Both the position numbers and the translations under genes were made by a program. A stretch of 59,004 nucleotides of DNA, taken from contig NSIH01000005.1 of assembly GCA_002737315.1 (NCBI GenBank), positions 1 through 59,004 on the forward strand, written 5' to 3'. The DNA comes from Flavobacteriales bacterium. Its GTDB lineage: Bacteria; Bacteroidota; Bacteroidia; Flavobacteriales; Schleiferiaceae. The notes under the pieces are model-generated. The model made no database searches and had not been told where the DNA came from. It worked only from the letters and a program-made list of their open reading frames with translations. Below are positions 8,654 through 18,100 of this stretch, one piece after another. The first letter of the stretch is position 1. Every line of letters starts with the position of its first letter.

Positions 8654-9237
8654 AATTCGAGTCGGAGTTGGCTTGGTTTCCACGCAAAACTACGGCGGTG
8701 CCAGGCGCAGGGCCCATGCCGTTCAAGAGCCTCCCGATGGCCCAGGCTGGGGTAGCCTTTGTTGCGGTCCCATCCGTAGTTGGGATGCTCGGCATGCAGC
8801 GATGCCATAATGCGGTCCCGCTCGGTTTTTGCAAAAATAGAAGCGGCCGAAATGGCCTGAAATCTGGCGTCTCCTTTGACTTCGCATCGGTGTTCAATAC
8901 CGTTATAGGGCTTGAATCGGTTGCCGTCAACCAGCAAAAGTTCGGGAATGGGCTTGAGCTGCCCAATGGCCCGATGCATGGCCAAGTAGGTGGCCTGCAA
9001 AATATTGACCTCATCGATTTCGGCCGGACTCGCACTGCCGATGGCCCAATGCCCTGCAGGTAAAAGGGCTTCGAGCTGCTCGCGAAGGTTTTCGCGCTGG
9101 CGGTGGCTAAGGACCTTGGAGTCGGTCAGTCCCTTGACGCGGTATTCCTCGGACCAGAGTACCGCAGCGGCTACGACCGGCCCCGCGAGGCAGCCGCGGC
9201 CCGCTTCGTCCACTCCTGCTTGGAGCAGGATCTTCAT
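8650..9237 (-). CDS. rnhB: ribonuclease HII
   Basis: Cleaves RNA in RNA:DNA hybrids and removes single ribonucleotides from DNA. The 195-aa protein starts with GVDEAGRGCLAGPVVAAAV, whose Asp10 and Glu11 are two of the catalytic acidic residues; LLVDGNRF supplies a third near residue 100, and SAASIFAKTERDR is the conserved helix with the fourth region. Length is typical. It overlaps both neighbours by 4 bp (its ATG with the glycosyltransferase stop, its stop with the lipoprotein ATG), so the three form a translationally coupled group. Confidence 0.95.
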   Translation of the reverse strand: MKILLQAGVDEAGRGCLAGPVVAAAVLWSEEYRVKGLTDSKVLSHRQRENLREQLEALLPAGHWAIGSASPAEIDEVNILQATYLAMHRAIGQLKPIPELLLVDGNRFKPYNGIEHRCEVKGDARFQAISAASIFAKTERDRIMASLHAEHPNYGWDRNKGYPSLGHREALERHGPCAWHRRSFAWKPSQLRLEL

Positions 9238-10394
9238 TGCCTTGCGGTTGCTAATAGTTCAAGAAGCGTTTGGCGCACTTGCTCGGCGCTGCGGTCCCAA
9301 GAAAAATAAGCCGCGCGCTCAAGGCCGCGTTGAATCCAGGTTCCAGGGTCTTCGGTGGCGGCGCGGTAGAGCAAGTCAGTCCATGCTTCGACGTCGTCGG
9401 GGTCGGCGTAGCGTGCGGCGTCTCCCGCAATCTCGGGCATGCAGCTCGCGTTGCTGCTGAGCAGGGGGCAGCCCGAAGCCATTGCCTCCACCAGCGGAAT
9501 TCCAAAGCCCTCAAAGCGAGACGGGAAGGCAAAGGCCAAAGCACCCGAATACAGGTCGTTGAGTTCGCTTCCTTCGATTCGTCCGACCCAATGCACGCGC
9601 GGACCAGCCCTGCGGGCCAGCTCTATCAGTTCCGAGTCCCGGTGCAGGGGATTTCCCACGAGGACCAGGGCTTCGCGCCGTTCCGGGTTTCGCGCCTGAT
9701 GCTGCTCAAAGGCTCTAAGTAGGGTCGCAATGTTCTTGCGCGGAGTGAAGGCGCCCACAAACAAGAAGTAGGGGAGTCCGCCTGCCCATCGTTGCCGAGC
9801 GGCAAGGCCTACCTCGGGTTTGGGTGTGAAATTTTGCTGCGGTGCATTGCTCGCCAGGGTAATCTTCTTGCCGCCGAGTGGGTAGGTTTTAATGAGGTCA
9901 GCCCTTGTGGTCTCCGAAACCGTCAGTAGGGCATTGGCCTCCACGGCACTCCGCGCGACGACCCTGCGGTAGTAGCTCCCCACGGCCTTGGGTATGCCTT
10001 CGGGCTGGTGCACAAAGTTTAAGTCGTGAACGGTCGCGGCCATGGGCAGGCTCCCCATGCCAAATCGCTGAAGGGCCCTTCGCGAGGGCAGGAGTCCGTC
10101 GGGAGACCAGTAGGCGTCGGCTTTGATGCGCCAGAGGGCTAAGGGTACCGAAACTTCGTTCCAAAGCGTCCAGAGGAATGGGCTACGCGCGGGCAGACCC
10201 ACGACGTGCTTGATGGAGCCGGGGTAGTTAAAATCCTGGACGGGCCGGTCAAAAAACAGGTGAAGCTCCCATTCGGGGGTCGTCGCCAGACGCTCAAGCA
10301 GGCGGTGGCTGTACCATCCCGTGCCCTCAAGGGAGCCGGGCAGCAACCATCGCGCGTTGACCGCGAGCCGAGCTGGGCGAGGAGAGGTGGCCAT
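9234..10394 (-). CDS. GT4-family glycosyltransferase
   Basis: A 386-aa GT-B-fold enzyme of the GT4 family that transfers a sugar from a nucleotide sugar. The C-terminal half has LFVGAFTPRKNIATLLRAFE, then FPSRFEGFGIPLVEAMASGCPLLSS, which contains the E-x7-E nucleotide-sugar motif, and MPEIAGDAARYADPDD. The N-terminal half begins ARLAVNARWLLPGSLEGTGWYS, as in enzymes of surface-polysaccharide assembly. It is divergent from the flippase gene at 10421 with 26 bp between start codons, so it probably belongs functionally to that polysaccharide locus. Acceptor and donor are unknown. Confidence 0.9.
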   Translation of the reverse strand: MATSPRPARLAVNARWLLPGSLEGTGWYSHRLLERLATTPEWELHLFFDRPVQDFNYPGSIKHVVGLPARSPFLWTLWNEVSVPLALWRIKADAYWSPDGLLPSRRALQRFGMGSLPMAATVHDLNFVHQPEGIPKAVGSYYRRVVARSAVEANALLTVSETTRADLIKTYPLGGKKITLASNAPQQNFTPKPEVGLAARQRWAGGLPYFLFVGAFTPRKNIATLLRAFEQHQARNPERREALVLVGNPLHRDSELIELARRAGPRVHWVGRIEGSELNDLYSGALAFAFPSRFEGFGIPLVEAMASGCPLLSSNASCMPEIAGDAARYADPDDVEAWTDLLYRAATEDPGTWIQRGLERAAYFSWDRSAEQVRQTLLELLATARQ

Positions 10395-10399
10395 TCCCT

Positions 10400-10416
10400 C
10401 AAAAGTATGACCTTTG
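10400..10416. promoter_or_regulatory. back-to-back -7 elements of divergent promoters
   Basis: The minus strand carries TACTTTTG (10407 to 10400), an exact TAnnTTTG, ending 5 nt from the glycosyltransferase ATG. The plus strand carries GACCTTTG (10409-10416), one mismatch, ending 4 nt from the flippase ATG. Both predict leaderless or nearly leaderless transcripts. Confidence 0.55.
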
Positions 10417-10420
10417 CGCC

Positions 10421-11680
10421 ATGCCCCTTACATGGTCTGCCCTTCCCCAATCCTGGCAGCGCCTTCTGCGCAGTTCCTCGGTGGTTCTGGCCTTAAAGGT
10501 TGCCGGAGCCTTGGCCGGCTACGCCTTTGCCTATGTTGCCCTACGGAGCTTAGGAGGCCCAGGCTACGGTTATTTTGAGTTGGCCTTCACGGTTTTAAGT
10601 ATTTTGACGGTGCTGTCTAAGTGGGGGCTTGACAGCCTCCTTCTTCGCGAAATTCCCGCGCGCGATGCCGCGCCCGGTAAGTACTTTACCCGCCAAGTGC
10701 TCTGGGCTTCGCTGCTGGGGTCCTTGGCGCTCGGGTCTGTTTTGTGGTTCAGTTCGGGGCTTCTTACCCGATACTATGGCGGATTTCTTCAGCTTTGGCA
10801 AACCACGGCCCTCGTTCTGCCCTTTTGGACCCTGGTCCAGGTTTGGTCCGAGAACCTCAGAGCCCGCCAAAGTTTTGCGCGCTTCGGCCTTTTGCAGAGC
10901 AGTATTTCGCTCGGACTCGTGGCACTTGCCATGGCTTCATTTTCATGGTTTTCAAGCGTAGAGAGGGTGTTATTGGGCTTGGCCAGCGCCTCGGCCCTCA
11001 TGCTCTGGAGCGGATGGAGAAGCCTAGGGCCCATCGAATTGCGCAGCCTTTGGCCCCTTCGGTCCTCTGCCACCGCCATGTTTTTATCGGCCACGCTCTT
11101 TATGGTGATGACCTGGACCGACACCCTAATGCTCGGATACTTTTTAGAGCCCGAATTCGTCGGCGCCTACCGGGTGGCCTTTAAAATTGGCAGCCTAATA
11201 ACCTTTGCCCAATTTGCCGTGAACGCCTCTCTGGGGCCGCGCATTTCGGAACTCTGGGCCAAAAACAGCAAGGCCGAACTGCAGAAGGAGGTCTGGCAGG
11301 TGGCCCAAATCAATGCCCTTTTGGGGGTTCCAGCCTTTTTGCTCATCATGGTTCTGGCCCCCTGGCTTCTGAGTTTTTTTAGCGCGGACTTTGCCCAGTA
11401 TGCCCCCGTCTTGAGGATTCTCGCAGTGGGTCAGATGGTGAATGCGCTCTGCGGCCCGGTCATGTACCTGCTCAATATGACGGGCCACGAGCAGTCCGCC
11501 CGGCGAACCATGACCCTAGCAGCCCTTGCCAACGCGCTGGGCAACCTGGTACTCATACCCTGGCTGGGCATTGAGGGGTCCGCATGGGCCACCACGGCCA
11601 GCATGGTGTTTTGGAACGCGTGGGCCCTGGTCGCAGTCTACCGCAAAACAGGCATACGAACCCTAATTTTTTGGCGTTAA
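10421..11680 (+). CDS. polysaccharide flippase (Wzx/MOP family)
   Basis: A 419-aa membrane protein with about 12 helices, resembling Wzx-type flippases of the MOP superfamily that move lipid-linked oligosaccharide across the inner membrane. Typical features are the N-terminal LALKVAGALAGYAFAYVALRSLGGPGYGYFELAFT segment, the mid-protein TWTDTLMLGYFLEPEFVGAYRVAFKIGSL motif, and the late VNALCGPVMYLLNMTGHEQSARR segment followed by NLVLIPWLGIEGSAWAT. It is the first gene of a plus-strand operon with a sulfotransferase, a Wzz-like and a Wzy-like gene, which supports the flippase role. ATG at 10421 directly follows a -7 box. Confidence 0.9.
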   Translation: MPLTWSALPQSWQRLLRSSSVVLALKVAGALAGYAFAYVALRSLGGPGYGYFELAFTVLSILTVLSKWGLDSLLLREIPARDAAPGKYFTRQVLWASLLGSLALGSVLWFSSGLLTRYYGGFLQLWQTTALVLPFWTLVQVWSENLRARQSFARFGLLQSSISLGLVALAMASFSWFSSVERVLLGLASASALMLWSGWRSLGPIELRSLWPLRSSATAMFLSATLFMVMTWTDTLMLGYFLEPEFVGAYRVAFKIGSLITFAQFAVNASLGPRISELWAKNSKAELQKEVWQVAQINALLGVPAFLLIMVLAPWLLSFFSADFAQYAPVLRILAVGQMVNALCGPVMYLLNMTGHEQSARRTMTLAALANALGNLVLIPWLGIEGSAWATTASMVFWNAWALVAVYRKTGIRTLIFWR

Positions 11681-11686
11681 ACGGCG

Positions 11687-12604
11687 ATGGTTAACGCGGT
11701 CCTAATCGGAGTTCCTAAATCAGGAAGCACCACCCTCGCGGACTGGCTGCAGGAGCACCCTGGCGTGGCCATGTCGCGCATCAAGGAACCCAATTTTTAC
11801 TCCTCTGAACTGGACCCCCTGCACTTCAGTCCGGCTTTTTTGCGGATTTCTCCCGACGCGGATCCCGACTACTGGGCCCAGCCGGACCCCCTGCCCAGAA
11901 GGCACCAGGCTTTTGTGCGCCAGCCAAGCCAGTATGCCCGCATGTGGCCCGACGCAGGGCCGAACCAGCTGCGCATGGAGGCTTCGACAAGCTATTTTTG
12001 GAGTCCCTCCGCGGCCCGAGACCTCGCCGCAAAGAACCCAGGGGTCAAGGCCTTAGTGCTGCTGCGCAATCCCGTGGACCGGGCTTTTTCGCACTACCGC
12101 ATGGCCCGCAAGTACGGTCTCGTTTCGGGCAGTTTTATCGAGGAGCTAGACCACGACGCTTTGGGCTCTGCCTCATGGGGCCAACGCCAGAATTTTGCCG
12201 CCCTTAGTCGCTATGCGGACTCCTACCAACGGTGGTTGGCATCTGGTGCGGCGCTGCACACTTATGTATATGAAGAGGCCTTTCAAAATCCCCATGCCTT
12301 TTGGGCATCAGTACAGCAAGACCTTGGCTTAAGCGCGATAGCGCTTCCGCACGCAGAACGGGTGCACGCAGCCCACGACGTTCGGTGGCCGGCACTAACG
12401 GCATTTGCCCAGCATCATTGGCTGGGTCGATGGCTTGTAGGTCAAATGCCTCGAAGCCTAAAAAAGAAGGCCATTGCTGCCAGCTTAGCCCCGGAACCGC
12501 TGCGCCTAACCGAGGCCGAGCGGGCCAAGGCCTGGACCTATTTTGCCGCCGACGTGGCCCAACTCGAGGGGCTCATGGGCAGGAACCTATCTTTGTGGAC
12601 CTGA
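11687..12604 (+). CDS. PAPS-dependent sulfotransferase
   Basis: A 305-aa sulfotransferase-fold protein. The 5'-phosphosulfate loop is PKSGSTTLADWL at residues 10-21, and the 3'-phosphate-binding segment is VLLRNPVDRAFSHYRM near residue 125, both as in PAPS-dependent enzymes of the Sulfotransfer family; the conserved KEPNFYS follows the first helix. Placed 6 bp after the flippase and 13 bp before the Wzz gene, it most likely sulfates the surface polysaccharide made here or its lipid-linked unit. Sulfated exopolysaccharide is plausible for a saline habitat but the substrate is inferred from position only. Confidence 0.86.
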   Translation: MVNAVLIGVPKSGSTTLADWLQEHPGVAMSRIKEPNFYSSELDPLHFSPAFLRISPDADPDYWAQPDPLPRRHQAFVRQPSQYARMWPDAGPNQLRMEASTSYFWSPSAARDLAAKNPGVKALVLLRNPVDRAFSHYRMARKYGLVSGSFIEELDHDALGSASWGQRQNFAALSRYADSYQRWLASGAALHTYVYEEAFQNPHAFWASVQQDLGLSAIALPHAERVHAAHDVRWPALTAFAQHHWLGRWLVGQMPRSLKKKAIAASLAPEPLRLTEAERAKAWTYFAADVAQLEGLMGRNLSLWT

Positions 12605-12617
12605 ATCTGATTTAACT

Positions 12618-13628
12618 ATGGACCCAAGTTCGCAGAATCTGCTGCTTTTTTTGTTTCGCAACCGCAAGGCACTCTTAGCGGCCCCAGTAATTGCCGCCCT
12701 TGCGGCCGCGATTTTCTCGGGACCCTGGTTTATAACTCCGCTCTACGAATCCACGGTCGTGGTATTCCCGTCCACCACGAATTCCCCGTCCAAGGCCCTT
12801 TTACCCCAAAACACCTACCAAGACGAAGATTTCATGGAGTTTGGTTCCGAGGAGCAGGCCGAGCAGCTTCTTCAGGTACTCTCCTCAGACGCCATTTTTG
12901 ATTCCATTACCGCACGCTTCCAATTGATGGAGCACTACAAGCTGGATCCTTCGAGCAAAACCCTCAGGACCGACCTTCACGAAGAGTACAGCGACAAAAT
13001 TTCTTTTGAGCGAACGCAGTTCATGAGCGTACGCATCAACGTCCTCGACGAAGATCCGCAAATGGCGGCAGACATGGCCAACGCCATTGTCGACCTGCTC
13101 GACCGCGTCAAGAGCCGCATCCAGCGCGAGCGAGCCACCGTGGGACTCAATTTGGTGCAGCGCGAGTACCAAAAAGTCCGCAAAGAATTGCGGGATATGG
13201 AAGACGAAATCAAGGGCCTTCGCGGCAAGGGTGTGCACGAGTACGAGGGTCAGTCCATGGTGGTTTCTGAGCAGTACGCCACTGCGATTGCCGAAGGCCG
13301 AACCCAGTCGACCATTAAGCAGCTTAAAAACGTGCTTGATACCTTGGCTAAGTACGGCGGCCGCTATGTGGCCCTGCGCGACGAGCTCCACCTGATGAAG
13401 GAAGAAGAGGTAAAAATCAAGACCAAACTCGACCAGGCCCGGGTAGACGCCGAGCAGGTGCTTCCGGCGACTTTTCGCGTGAACGCCGCGGTGTCGGCTG
13501 ATAAAAAGAAGTATCCGATTCGATGGCTGGTGGTAGCGGTCTCTGCCCTGTCGGCCCTGGTCGGCACCATGGTGGTTATTTTGGGCGCCAACACATGGAA
13601 GAATCTCAAGCAGAGTCTTCGTTCTTAA
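12618..13628 (+). CDS. Wzz-like chain-length determinant protein
   Basis: A 336-aa protein with Wzz/PCP architecture: a cytoplasmic tail, a first membrane helix at about residues 18-39, a long periplasmic region rich in charged helices (coiled coil about 180-280), and a second helix near the C-terminus (WLVVAVSALSALVGTMVVIL) preceded by a short Pro-containing stretch. No Walker motif or tyrosine-kinase domain follows, so it is the adaptor type without kinase. It should set polysaccharide chain length together with the Wzy-like protein encoded next, whose start overlaps its end by 34 bp. ATG at 12618 is the first Met that gives the family-like N-terminus. Confidence 0.87.
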   Translation: MDPSSQNLLLFLFRNRKALLAAPVIAALAAAIFSGPWFITPLYESTVVVFPSTTNSPSKALLPQNTYQDEDFMEFGSEEQAEQLLQVLSSDAIFDSITARFQLMEHYKLDPSSKTLRTDLHEEYSDKISFERTQFMSVRINVLDEDPQMAADMANAIVDLLDRVKSRIQRERATVGLNLVQREYQKVRKELRDMEDEIKGLRGKGVHEYEGQSMVVSEQYATAIAEGRTQSTIKQLKNVLDTLAKYGGRYVALRDELHLMKEEEVKIKTKLDQARVDAEQVLPATFRVNAAVSADKKKYPIRWLVVAVSALSALVGTMVVILGANTWKNLKQSLRS

Positions 13629-15031
13629 GCGGGCGAGCAGGCCTTCTGGCGGGAGTGATTCTCGCGGGAGCCACTGCAGTGGTTGTGGGTTTTGAGCTGC
13701 ATGCTCTAGCCCTGATTCCCTTTGCCGCACTCGTAGTTTTCTGGGCCCTCTACCATCTTGACAGCCTTCTGCTCGCCGTGGTCGCAATCACCCCCTTGTC
13801 GGTGGCTCTCAAGGAATCCGACTTTAACGTTGGCCTGAGTTTGCCGGCAGAGGTCATGCTCGCGGGCCTAACCCTGTTTGCCTTCCTTCGGTTTTTGCAC
13901 CAGGGCCGCCTCCCTTGGCCGAGTTTAAACCAAGCACTGACTCAGGTAATCCTGCTGCAGCTCGCCTGGATGGCCGTCACCATTCTCTTTAGCGAAATGC
14001 CTTTGGTCAGCTTTAAGGCCGTCCTAAGCCGCGTCTGGTTCATCGTCCCCATGTACTTCATGCTCGGCACCGCCATGGAACAGCCCTGGGTGCGCAAGCT
14101 GATTTTGCCGTTTTATGCATTTAGTTTGGGTATTGCCGCCATTTGGACCCTCTCGGTGCACTCCCAATACGGATTTTCTAAGGAGACTTCAACCTGGGTC
14201 ATGTTCCCCTTCTACAAAGAGCATACGATGTATGGAATGGCCTTGGCCTTTGTCTTACCCTGGTCCATCTGGGCCCTTTGGCGCAAGCAGTCCCTGGTCT
14301 GGCGCTTTATTCATCTCGGACTTTTTCTTTTGCTCACCGTCGCCCTGGTCTTCTCCTACACCCGTGCTGCTTGGCTTAGCCTGGTCGCTGCCGGCGCGGT
14401 GTACCTGGTTTTGGAATTGCGAATTTCGGGGCGTCAATTACTGCTTATTGCCTTGGTCGCAGCAAGCTCTTTGTGGCTGACTCAGGACCAATGGATGCGG
14501 ATTTTTACCAAAAACGATACGGTTTCAAGCGACAACTTCAGCGAGCACATTCAAAGTGCGTCCAATATTTCTACCGACGCATCCAACCTAGAGCGCTTGA
14601 ACCGCTGGGCCTCGGCCCTGCGCATGTGGCAGGATCGGCCCCACGTCGGTTGGGGTCTGGGCACCTACCAGTTTCAGTACGCACCCTTTCAAAAGTCCTC
14701 CCAGCTCACCTTTATATCGACCAATGGCGGAGGCATGGGCAACGCCCATTCCGAGTACATCGGGCCCCTTGCTGAATTGGGTTGGCCCGGCCTTGTTTGG
14801 GTCGTTTTGCTCATTGCATTGATTTTTAGAACCGGCGTCGGGGCCTACCGGCGTATGGCTCCCGGAACCGACCGAAGTTTGGTCCTTGTCGCCCTCTTGG
14901 GCCAGGTTACCTACTGGGTTCACGGGCTGCTCAACAACTTTTTAGACCTCGATAAGGGCGCCGTTCTGGTCTGGATGAGCGCAGCCCTAATCGCTTGGGC
15001 AGGCCGCAGTAGCGCTGGAATCAGGAGCTAG
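13595..15031 (+). CDS. O-antigen polymerase/ligase-like membrane protein
   Basis: A 478-aa polytopic protein of the Wzy_C/O-antigen ligase superfamily: about 11 helices, a RAAWLSLVAAGAVYLVLELR helix characteristic of the family, and a large periplasmic loop after it (about residues 300-400) containing NRWASALRMWQDRPHVGWGLGTYQF and NAHSEYIGPLAELGWPGL, whose RpxxGxG-type and H-x-E-like motifs are typical. It either polymerises repeat units (Wzy) or ligates chains to a carrier (WaaL type); sequence alone does not separate these. It is the last gene of the polysaccharide operon, and its ATG at 13595 lies inside the Wzz gene. Confidence 0.87.
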   Translation: MEESQAESSFLSGRAGLLAGVILAGATAVVVGFELHALALIPFAALVVFWALYHLDSLLLAVVAITPLSVALKESDFNVGLSLPAEVMLAGLTLFAFLRFLHQGRLPWPSLNQALTQVILLQLAWMAVTILFSEMPLVSFKAVLSRVWFIVPMYFMLGTAMEQPWVRKLILPFYAFSLGIAAIWTLSVHSQYGFSKETSTWVMFPFYKEHTMYGMALAFVLPWSIWALWRKQSLVWRFIHLGLFLLLTVALVFSYTRAAWLSLVAAGAVYLVLELRISGRQLLLIALVAASSLWLTQDQWMRIFTKNDTVSSDNFSEHIQSASNISTDASNLERLNRWASALRMWQDRPHVGWGLGTYQFQYAPFQKSSQLTFISTNGGGMGNAHSEYIGPLAELGWPGLVWVVLLIALIFRTGVGAYRRMAPGTDRSLVLVALLGQVTYWVHGLLNNFLDLDKGAVLVWMSAALIAWAGRSSAGIRS

Positions 15032-15112
15032 TAGCCTAGCAGTGATTCCCCTGTATTTTAGGATTGGTTTCAGGCATTAGTTAAAAAAGTTCGTGTGAGT
15101 TAATTTTTTTAA

Positions 15113-15120
15113 TACATTGC
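15113..15120 (+). promoter_or_regulatory. possible -7 element for susC
   Basis: TACATTGC resembles TAnnTTTG lacking one T, 27 nt before the susC ATG, in an AT-rich 116-bp intergenic stretch with no other feature. The same TAnnTTGC form stands before kynU. Low confidence. Confidence 0.3.
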
Positions 15121-15147
15121 ATCAACCTTAACAATCTATTAACACCT

Positions 15148-18100
15148 ATGAAACGCAAATTATTTTCTATAGCTTTTGTAGCGGCTGCGCTCCTGTCCCT
15201 GCCTGCCTTTGCGCAGCGCACGACTTCAGGAACGGTTACTGCCGCATCAAATGGCGAAGCACTTCCCTCGGTAGCAGTCCGTGTGAAGGGTACCAATCTG
15301 GCTGCAGTGACGAACTTTGATGGTAAGTATTCCATCTCAGCAAGTCAAAATGCAGTTTTAATTTTCTCTGCCCTCGGTTATGCCACCCAAGAGGTTGCCG
15401 CATCGGGAGCAGTTGTTAACGTCAAGTTATCGGAATCCTCAAGCAAACTCGACGAAGTGGTCGTTACGGCTCTTGGAATTACCCGAGACAAGAAAACCGT
15501 GGGCTATGCAATCCAAGAGGTAAGTGGAGCGGAAGTAACCAAAGTGAAAGACGCCAACTTTATGGCATCGCTTTCTGGAAAGGTTGCGGGCGTCACCATT
15601 CGCCAGTCGGGCACCATGGGCGGATCGTCCAATGTGGTCGTTCGCGGTTACAAATCCCTCACTGGGAACAACCAAGCCTTGTTTGTGGTAGACGGTATTC
15701 CCATTTCTAACGACATCTACAATTCGGGCAACCAACGCACGGGCCGAGGAGGCTATGACTATGGCAACGCTGCTATGGACATCAACCCAGAGGACATTGA
15801 TAAAGTCACTATCCTTAAGGGTGCTGCCGCAACGGCACTATACGGTTCACGCGCTGCCAACGGGGTGGTTTTGATCAGCACTAAAAGAGGTTCCGCTCGC
15901 AAAGGCTTGGGAGTAACGCTTTCAAGCGGCCTAACCGTGGGAAGCATCAACCCAGACACCTTTGTGAAGTACCAAAAATCCTATGGTCCAGGTTATGGTT
16001 CCTACTACGGAAACACCGACACCATCAATGGAACCTACACGGATTACCGGATGTATGATTACGACTTTAATGGAGACGGTACCGTTGATATGGTTACCCC
16101 CATGGAAGAAGATGCATCGTTTGGTATGAGGTTCGACCCCAACCTAATGGTTTACACTTGGGAGTCAATGGTTGATGGTCAGCCACGTCCCTTCGTAGCT
16201 GGTGCAAACGATCCTACTTCGTTTTGGGAAAATTCTGCAACATTCAACAACAACCTATCCATTGACGGAGGTAGCGACAACGGTTCGTTCCGTTTGAGCG
16301 CCACGAAGTTTGACATGAAGGGTATTCAGCCCAATTCAAGCTTGCAGCGCAATACATTCAATTTCAGCGGCAATCTTAAAGCCTCAAATCGTTTGACTGT
16401 TAGCACTGTGGCTACGTTTACCCAGCAAAAGGGACGCGGTCGTTCTGGAACTGGATACGATTCTCGCAACGTCAACCAATCCTTCCGCCAGTGGTTCAAC
16501 GTCGGAGCGGATATGGCTAAACTCAAGCAATACTATGATGAGACCAAGCGAAACATCAGCTGGAATCCCTACGGTCCCTTGTACGCTAATCCCAATCAAC
16601 CGCATTACTTCGATAACCCCTATTATATGGTTAACGAGAACTATCAAAATGACCAGCGCAATCGTTTAATCGGTAACATGACTGCTAACTATCGCCTAAA
16701 CGATTGGTTGGATGTAACTGCTCGCGCTAACGTTGATACCTACAGCGACCTCCAAGAGGAGCGCGTTTCAGTTTCTTCGGTTGACGTTCCTGAATACACT
16801 CGCCGCAACCGCAACTTCACGGAGACTAACCTTGACCTGATTTTAACTGCCAACCGTATGATCGGCAGCAACATCAACTTCAATGGTAACCTTGGAACAA
16901 ACGTTCGCCGCACCTACTACGACTTCTTTGGTGCTTCAACCAATGGTGGTTTAGTAGTTCCAGGGGTTTATTCATTGAGTAACTCCGTGAGCGCTCCAGC
17001 AGCTCCATCAGAGCAGAATTATACCGTCGGAGTCGACGGTTACTTCGGACGTGCAAGCTTTTTATACAAAGACTACTTGTCTTTGGACCTAACCGCTCGC
17101 TACGATATTTCGTCGACGCTTCCATCGGGTGACAATCAATACTTATACCCTTCGGCCTCTCTTGGTTTGATTTTCTCTGAATTGATTGATGCAGACGGAA
17201 TTAGTTTTGGTAAGGTTCGCGCAAACTTTGCAAGCGTAGGTTCTGATGCCCCGGCTGGTGCATTGCGTGACATCTACGTTATGGGAACTCCCTTCAATGG
17301 TACTCCCTTGGCAACAGCTCCATCAACATCCAATAACCCAGGACTTCTTCCAGAGACCACGACTTCTTATGAGGCAGGTCTTGAAATGCAGTTTGCAGAC
17401 AACCGTTTTGGATTTGATTTGACGGCTTACCGCGCAGTATCACAGAATCAGATTATGCCAGCTCGTGTGTCTTCTGCAACGGGTACCATTTTTAAGTATG
17501 TCAACGCTGGCATAATTGAAAACCAAGGCGTGGAATTGGTTCTAAACGCTTCGGCGATTCGCACTAAAGACGTTGGGCTTGATTTTGCTCTTAACTACAC
17601 TCGCAACCGCAACAAGGTTGTGGAGCTTTTTGGAGATGCTGAAAGTTTGCAGCTCACGTCCAATCAAGGAGGCATCCAGCTTCTTGCTAAGACGGGCGAG
17701 GCCTACGGTACTCTTTTCGGAATTGCACACCAGCGTGACGTAAATGGATTACCCATTGTGTATCCAATTAGCGCTACTCGCGGCTACCGATACTTGCGCA
17801 CTGCGGCACCAGAATCTATTGGCAACATCAATCCGGATTGGTACGGTGGTTTGAACACCTCATTCCGATACAAGAATTTGACTGCAAGCGTGTTGCTTGA
17901 CATGCAAATGGGCGGAAGCTTCTTCAGCCTTGATACTTGGTATGGTTTTGCTACCGGAATCTACGATCGAAGTGCCGGACTGAACGACCGTGGTGTAGAG
18001 CGCCGCGAACTGGTTTCTAACAACGGAGGGGTTAACCTCGGCGATGTAGCAGTTTGGGATGGTTCTACGCTCGACGAAGACGGCAATCCCGTAACTGCGG

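Noticed and set aside
12885-13787. 300-residue open frame on the minus strand, antisense to the Wzz-like gene
   Set aside because: It is His/Leu-rich with no recognisable domain and mirrors the codon pattern of the real plus-strand gene; high GC makes long antisense frames common.
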